DNA of 64,000 nt from Antedon bifida (lineage: Eukaryota > Echinodermata > Crinoidea > Comatulida > Antedonidae). Shown in pieces: positions 29,201-38,200 of this stretch. Location of the stretch: NCBI GenBank assembly GCA_963402885.1, contig OY727095.1:11041001-11105000 (forward strand). Reading direction: 5' to 3'. The position numbers and the translations under genes were made by a program. The notes below the pieces were generated by a model, which was not told the DNA's origin, searched no databases, and worked only from the letters and a program-made list of their open reading frames with translations. Every line of letters starts with the position of its first letter. Position 1 is the stretch's first letter.

Positions 29201-32200
29201 TTTAAGTAGTTACTACATATAGTATACTTTCATTTGAGAATGGAGATAAACTATTATTAAATTCACATTTATTAAGCAAAAAGTTTATATTCAGTCTATT
29301 AATTTTCATTATTGCATTTTTACAGTATTATATTATTAATTAATATTTTATTATCCAACAGGGTCCTAAAGGAGATAATGGCGGAAAGGGCGAACCAGGA
29401 CCCCCAGGTGTCCCTGGAACACCAGGTGAACGAGGACCTCAGGGACCACAAGGGCCGAAAGGACATTCAGTAAGTTGGTTTTATATACAATAATGTATTA
29501 AATTAATATTATTAATACTATTGTTATATTTATTATAATTTAACAGTCAAAGTAAAATGCAATAAAGATTCATTTCACATATTCATATGTTCACAGAAAA
29601 TGTATTTATTTCTATTTTACAGGGTCCAATTGGCTTCCAAGGAGAAGCAGGAGATCCAGGTACTCCAGGTATACCTGTAAGTACATTTATAGAATGTTAG
29701 TTTTTTGAGATTTTGTACAATAGTAAGTCTAGTGATGTGTATATATGCCCTTGTACTGCATATACACCATATTCATTTATTTGTTAAATATTTAAAAAAT
29801 ATTCCCTACTATTGTATTATGAATAAGAAAATATTGATATCCAACCAAAACCTTTCTATTAAGACCATCAACCTCTGAATAAATTTCAGGGGAGGGACGG
29901 CATTTTCTCCCCTAAATTAATATATTTTATCGTCATTGATTTATGCTACTACCATTTTGTTGTGTATATGTAATTACAATGGTTTTTATATGCACTTTAA
30001 AATATTATAAGTGTTGTGATTTTTAACTAGTGTTTATTGTGTTTTTCAGGGACAAGATGGAGGTCCAGGAGAACCAGGTGACCGGGGTCCACCTGGACAA
30101 CTTGTGAGTTAAACTTATTTGTTGCTATGTACATTTTAATTTGATAAACTGAGATACTATTTTAATTTATGTACAGCGCATTGAGAGCTTGCTTATATGC
30201 ACTATATAAGAATGAACTATTATTATCTATAAATTACACTAAAAAAGAAAGATTAAATGAGGTTACTAACACTATGTAACTACAAATTAATCATAACAAA
30301 AAGGTATAGATACATATTATTCCATAGGTCTATGTCAAATTTGTTTAATTGACTGATTAAAAAATTGTGCTAAACCAAAATATCAAACTCAATACTTTGA
30401 AACTTTTAACCAAATGTTGTAGCGTTCATAAATTCAAGATTGTTTTCTTTTATCATCATAGGGCCGAAGAGGACTGCAAGGAGACATTGGTGCACCAGGC
30501 CCAAGGGGTAGAGCTGTAAGTATTCTGGTTTTTAAAATATTTTTATTTTGATAACCCCACTCAGTCCACCCACTACATTCTACAAATTTTCTTGAATGAA
30601 AAAAAAAATGAGGCATTTGAAATATAGAGTCTACAACGTGTCCGAAAATGATTTTTGTCACAAATAATGTATATATATATAATGAATATTGTGCCCTCTG
30701 GCTGAGAATTTATGAATAAAAGAGATAAAACCTTACATAATTCCTTCAAATTTTGATGATCTAGCCTACATTTTAAGTGCCAGGTATAATCCCACCCTGC
30801 TGGATTCGAATTTAAGGAGGATAGGCATATATTAGCATCAGGATCCTAATGATATCATTTTCTGTTTCATTATAACATATAGGGTACACCTGGTAAAGAT
30901 GGCGTTATTGGACAGAAAGGAGAAAAGGGAGAGTTCGGCGACAAAGGAGCAAGTGGACCACAAGGAGATCCAGGCGCAGCTGGACCAATTGTAAGTAAAA
31001 GGAGACATAACCTATGATAAACGCAGTACATAACCTATGGTAAACGCAATACATAACAAAAGATAACTTGCAGTACATAACAAATGATAACCGCAGTACA
31101 TAACAAATGATAAACGCAATACATAACCTATGATAAACGCAATACATATCCTATGATAAACACTTTACATAACCTATGATAAACACAATACATAACCTAT
31201 GGTAAACGCAATACATAATCTATGATAAACGCAATACATAACCTATGATGAATGCAGTACATAACAAATGATAAACGCAATACATAACCTATGATAAATG
31301 CAATACATAACCTATGATAAACACAATACATAACCTATGGTAGACGCAATACATAACCTATGATAAACACAATACATAACCTATGATAAACACAATACAT
31401 AACCTATGATAAACGCAATACATAACCTATGATGAACGCAATACATAACCTATGATAAACGTAATACATAACCTATGATAAACGCAATACATAACCTATG
31501 ATAAACGCAATACATAACCTATGATAAACGCAATACATAACCTATGATAAACGCAATACATAACCTATGGTAAACGTAACACATAACCTATGATAAACGT
31601 AATACATAACCTATGATAAACGTAATACATAACCTATGATAAACGTAATACATAGGCCTAACCTAATTGCATTACATAACCTAGAATCAATGTATCGTAC
31701 ATGATATATGATAAACACAATACATAAAGATATACATAATTATTATTGCATTTGGTAATTCCTAATTACCCATGTAAATGTTAATGTAGATCCTGTTTTT
31801 TACTTTAAAGATCTACCATAAAATATCTCGAAAATATATGCACCTATATCCATTTTCACTGAATGTTATTTTTCTTTTAGGGTGCACCAGGCCCACAGGG
31901 TTCAACAGGTCCTAGAGGTCTGACTGGTGAAGAGGTAATAAATAATAATAATAAGCCCTTTTCTCTAGCAAATGCCTGTATAAATACCTACATCTACACT
32001 GGCATACATCTATTCAGATAGGACTGGCAATATAACTTCTAAATTCTGATTATGGATGGATTAATACAGTACATTTATTTGTACTAATAGTAGTACCAGA
32101 GTATCATGGAATGAATTATTATGTTTTAGATGAAGATTAATTATGAATCAAAAAGTTTGTAATTGAGTGTATTGATTGTTTTCAGGGAGAAGCTGGAGAC

Positions 32201-35200
32201 CAGGGACCACCAGGGACAACAGGACCAGCAGGCCCAGAAGTAAGTATCTAACAATACATTTACGAATTTCCTAATTTAGACAATTTAGCAATGTTCTTAA
32301 CTGTAAAATGTAAAATAAAATTTCAGAAAGTTAAGATATGTGTTAAAATTAGCAGTTAAAGTAAACAAGAAAAGCAATGTTGTGATAGATAACTCAACTG
32401 GCCACAAGAGCAAATGGCAGATTGTATTAGAATATTATTCATTTATGTCTTATAATTTTTTTAATATTTTTTTTTTACTTTAACTTTAGGGCCAAATCGG
32501 TGAACGTGGTGTGCCCGGTGTTGCAGGAGAAATTGGACCTAAGGTACAGTACTCTATGGATTTTTTATCTGTATTTGCAGTTGTTTGCAGATATAAATGA
32601 ATTTAATACCATAATCGTTATTAAGAATCAAATCATAGTTATAATTTGCCTTCACTTAAAGTAAAAATACAGTATATTACAAATGTCAATTCTAATGACT
32701 ACAGAATGTATTAAGAAGACTATTATTTCAAAAGAAGCACATAAAAAGATGCATAAAAGATAACAAACACAGGCGTCCATTTATAGCTTCAAAATTATAA
32801 TTTACATATAAAAATAATCGTCACTAAATATATCATCATTATCACGTTTTAAAAAATCTGTTATTTCGACATTAATGAAACGCATTTTATTATATGAATA
32901 GGGTCACGTTGGGTTGATGGGATTGAATGGACCTGACGGTCCAGGCGGTGAGAAAGGAGATAAGGGTGACGTAGGTGAAAGAGGACCCATTGGTCCAGAT
33001 GGAGAACAGGTAAAGTATCAAAATAATTCAATATTGAAATTATGTAGTATAAATTCATCACTTCACCTTAAGAAGTAAGAATAAATAACCAAAAATAATA
33101 TAAACTATGTTCAATAGAACATAAGCCCAGTCATATGGATTTTGAGACCTTTGACACACAGGGTTACCAGTCATACTGACCAAAGTCGGATGAAATTTGT
33201 GTTATTGTCTGCAACACCATTTTAAAATGTTGCCAGAAAGAAGGAAGACAGAAAGAACCAAAAACTGAACCCAGTCAGCTTCAGCTGACTGGGTAATAAT
33301 TTTCAATTTGCATACTGTACTTACAGTGAAGAGTATAACTTATAATGGTATCTTTTTTTTCTTTAGGGACCAGAAGGACCACGTGGACCTATGGGACCAT
33401 CGGGATCATCAGGTTTACCAGTAAGTACATATAATTGTTGTATTTTGGTATTTTAAAGTTGTAAATATGTCTGTTATATGACATAAAATAGAAACACTTG
33501 CATACACATTATAACGCTGAAACATGTAAAGAGTTGATACAGTAGTTCTTTGTCCAAAGGAAAATGTGTGTACAATAGCAAATTAGTTGAAGCATCATCA
33601 TTGCTAGCCATTTTCAGACCACTGCAGGGTGAAGGCCTCTTCGAGTTGACTCAATAACTGTGCTGTTCTCATCCATCTTACAACTGTTCTTTGGTGCCTG
33701 ACACTGTTTCTTGGTATCCATTCAGTGACAGCTTTTGTCCATCTGTCTGCCATTCTAGTTGACCTGCCCAAAGACTATTTCTTTGATTTTTTAACTTTAT
33801 AACCTTTTCTGGCTTAGGATCCAAAGATTACTGTAGTTTTTTTTTCGCGTATGGAAATTCCAAGCATTCATCTTTTCATATTATGTTGAGCAGCACGCAG
33901 TTTCTGTTTCAATCACTCAACAGTTATTTACTTGATTAAAAAGCCTGAACATTTTTTCCAGTTATTACAAGAAAGGGGAAAGTTTAAACTTTTTCTTACA
34001 TTTAAGGAAGTCAGATAAATAATAAATTATTGTGTTCTTTTTTAGGGTACAGAAGGACGATTGGGACCAAAGGGAGATAAGGGAGATTCCGGTTTAAAGG
34101 GAGACATTGGTCCAGCTGTAAGTATTTGACTATTCTAACTAATGGAGTTAAGACAGGGACCCACAAACCATAGTCAAACAACTGGCACAGGTTCAAGGCT
34201 ATCCTCGGCCATATCTCTTTCTATTCTCGAATGACAACTGTACAACATGAATATTGTTGCGCATATCATCTACACCTGATAATAATGTTCTATTCTTCTA
34301 AAGTCATAAAAATATTTCCATACCATCATAAATCATTATTTCTATATTATAATTTTAACTTTTCTTTCTTACAGGGACCTCCAGGACCACCAGTAAGTAG
34401 TAAAAATACATATAAGTACATATTGAGAACACTATGAAATTATGGTTATAATACTGACAATAAAAGACTGTAATAATTGTTGCAATGGCAATAATGATGT
34501 TAGGGGCAAGTACAATTATAGCATTATTGACGATTGTGATGTTGATCTTATCACATATTTGATGTCCAACTTTTTTGTAAGAAGAAAAAAAGCGTCCTTA
34601 GCGGAAACTACCAACATTTTGCGTTGCTTTTCCTAATAAGGGGTCATGTTAAAATGATTTTACTGCAGTAACTACATTTTTTACTGCAATAATGTATGCT
34701 TTTAGTTCCAATATAGACGGTTATGAAGCAGTCAATACTGTAAGTTTTAATACCACAAAAAAGCTTGCTAAATAACTTCACAAACATGTTAAAGACTGAA
34801 CAAAGTATAGTTACTGTAGTAATTGCAGTAGAATGATTTTGACATTGTCCCAAATAAAATATAATTGCAACTGTAAAATAAACCTTTGTAATCATATGAA
34901 TAATAATAATAATAATTTAAATATCAAAATTAAACATTTTCTTGTTTTCCTCAGGGTTCTGGCACATCAATGGATGTAAGTACAGTTAATCACTATTGTT
35001 TTATAATACATAATTCAACAAAGTCTTTTAATTAAATTTTGCAATTTGGTTTTCCATGGGAAAAAAAATATAATAGAAGATGCACATTTTGAGAACTGCG
35101 CAGATCTATATGAATAAAAAAACAATATCAGGTTGACTTGACTCTGAATATTTTACACCTCATTTACCTGGGTGGTTCAGCAACCAGAGTAACAATTTAC

Positions 35201-38200
35201 ATGGTTTACACCGGCCTACATTTACATACATGCTTCTCGAGTACGACCGGAGTTACAAAATTTCAGATCAACTCTACACTTTTGCTGGCAGTGTAAAATA
35301 AAAAAAAAAAAAAAAAAAAGGGGGTATTTTAATGCATATTGTTTCTCGAATGAACGAGTAAATAATTATCCTTAATTACTTAAGTTTATTATATACTGTC
35401 TGGTAAAACAATAAACAAACAAGCAATCCTTTAAATCACTGGACGAGGAACAATATTGTGTGAACTACTAAGAAAAAATGTTCATTATAAAATGTATTTA
35501 TACAGAGTTTACATGAGCTTATATTATTATATTTAAATTTTTACATTTATTCATTCAGAGTTTACAAGATCTTATCGATCGAGGAATCGTATCAACTGGA
35601 CCAAATTTCCACCAGTTTAACGGCGGCGCAGGAGGTGCCGGAGGTGGTGTATCAGGAAGCGTCTACCGAGGAAGCACCTACGGAGGAAGTGGAGGAAGTG
35701 CCTACGGTGGTAGTGTTGGTATTGGCAATGCAGATGGCGGTGCAGATGGCGGTGGTAATGCTGGAAATTCCGCAGATGAAGGCAAACCCACTCCAACACC
35801 AAAATCAATATTGGACTCGATGTTAAAGACCATTGCAACAACAAAAGCATTCCAAGCCGCTAGTAGTGGTAGTGATGGTAGTGTTTATAGTAGTTCATCA
35901 CTTCCATCTGCATCGTTTACCGGAAGCGTGAAGCGACGTAGACGAAGAGATGTCAATGGTTTTAATGAAACAAACGAAGCAGTCTCAGAAGGAGATGACA
36001 GTGAATACTTCTCTGAATCAGACTTTGAGATGCTGCCACCTATTTACAGGCAGGCACTTGAGCAGATGTTCGGGTCATTGGAAGAGCTTCAGAGAGAACT
36101 GGAGAGGTTGAAGCAACCAGTTGGATCAAGAGACAATCCTGCACGAACATGTAAAGATCTTCACATGTGTCATCCTGATTTTGAAGATGGTATGTTTTTT
36201 TAATATAATTATTACCTGCTTTGAAATAAACTGGTCCCTAATTATAGAACAACAATTTTTATATACCGTAATAAATAATTATGAATACTGTGATACTATT
36301 TTTATTTCTAGGCTATTACTGGATCGATCCCAATCAAGGAGTTGCTAGGGATGCTATTTATGTTTTCTGTAATTTCACCGCTGGTGGTGAAACCTGTGTT
36401 GATCCTGATCCAGACACAGGAGAGGTAGGTTTTTTACTAAATCATGTGACTGCACACCTATACGAGAACACAACATAGTACATGATCATTTACAACACAC
36501 CTGAGTGTATAATTGCTATTCGATTGGTTAATGTATTTTTCCACACTGTGCCATTTACTGAAACATTGCCATGCCTACGCCACAAATAGTTTACACCTTG
36601 CGTAAACACTACAACCCGCATCATTAGTTAATACCAGATCATGTGGTATGCATGGAGCAAATTATGAAAACCCTAGTTGTAAACTACATGTCATTTCAAT
36701 TACATGCACTGCCATGGCGCATACATTGCGCACAGTTCACAAATTTGGAAAGCCTGCACCAATTTTCAATATCTTCAAAATGTTTGCACATAATTTCCCA
36801 CACCACGCAACTTTCTGTAAGTTGCCACGCATTATCCCTGCATTGCCACGCATTAAAATTCATACAATATCTAAATTTTATATTCTTCATACTGACAAAG
36901 TCATTCATACAAATCTACTTTGCAATAATTAATTTATGTAACTTTAATTCTGTGAACATATTAATATTGAATTTTCTCCTCAGTTCTCTAAAAGTTGGAA
37001 TGACAGAATCTAAAATATGTTTCGTTTTCTGTTTTTCTCTTTGTATTTCTCTCACAGCTTCCCGTTGGATTCCATGATGTTGATTCGGTATACATTGATA
37101 ATTTTATTTATTCGATGTTTAACTGATTTATTCTCAGATTCTCTCTCAACTCTTTTCTATTGTAAATGATGCCATAGTTTGCAAACTGAAATTTCAATTA
37201 TTTTACAATCGTTCTTTCGACGAATCAGATTAGATTTATATTATCTCTCTATTACCATAAGAGTTGAACCAATGAGACAACATTTTTAAAGCTGCTTTTG
37301 CTACAGCTGGTCAACTCTTCTGGCATTCATGGACACACTGAACCAATCACATTTTAGATTGGTCAAAGCATTGTGTTGAATTGATCACTGATCAATTACA
37401 ATGTTTGTAAACTATGGCATTCTACTGTGATTTTGTGACCCAAGGGAGTTTTTGAATGAAATTCGCCTTGGTGTATTTTCAAATAACATTTTCTTAAAAC
37501 CATTTTTAACTTGTGTGGTGTTTTTTTTTTACAATTTATAGCAATAAAGTCTACTATATTGTATATATGGAGACTTTTTTTATTGTGTTTAATTATTATT
37601 TAAACCCATAAATGCATGGTTTGTAAGTATTGTATAGTTTCAAAATGACCAGAAAAAAAAAAGTGATAATTATGGCAAAACTAATAGCTTTGCCATAAGT
37701 GTTTAATTATTTTTCCTGTTACGTGATGTATGTTATGTGACACGCCATATGTGCCAAAATTAATAGTTTTCTTTTTATAAATATATAGCCTAATTGCTGT
37801 CCAGAACCTAGACTACAAAAGTAATAGTATAAGCTATAAAAACAATTAAATTAAAGTGACTATTTCTGGTCATTTTAAAGCGCATTAATAGGCCAAATGT
37901 CTGTATGGATTATTTATTTGTGTATTTTTTTATTTCTGTAGGCTAAACCTCGTGCTTATAAAAATGCTAAACCAGGCCAATTTTTCAGTGAATTCCGTCA
38001 AGGATATCCAGTAAGTAATCCATCCATAACAATTATGTTAGGTTTTATGCAGTAAGTGTAAAGAGCCTGCTTCATTTACACTGACATTATGGGGTTGTAG
38101 TGCAAAGGGTGATGTATCTGTATTCAGATCCCTGATTTTTTGTGGGTAGCATTCAGCATTTATGTTCTTTCATTAAAGAATCTTTCTTCCCGTTATTTTT

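Noticed and set aside
30905-31147. 80-codon - strand frame (YCVYHRL-type repeats)
   Set aside because: It is the translated 23-bp minisatellite plus the antisense of a collagen exon.
31005-31700. CRISPR-like array
   Set aside because: Units are contiguous with no unique spacers, and the context is an animal intron.
35617-35850. His/Leu-rich - strand frame
   Set aside because: Antisense shadow of the Gly/Ser-rich collagen junction exon.
37058-37087. Candidate 30-bp collagen exon ([10 protein letters not shown]) with ctcacag acceptor and phase 0 ends
   Set aside because: Joining 36424 directly to 37942 aligns without a gap to vertebrate V/XI propeptides; the extra ten residues would be an insertion, and the donor gtatac is poor.
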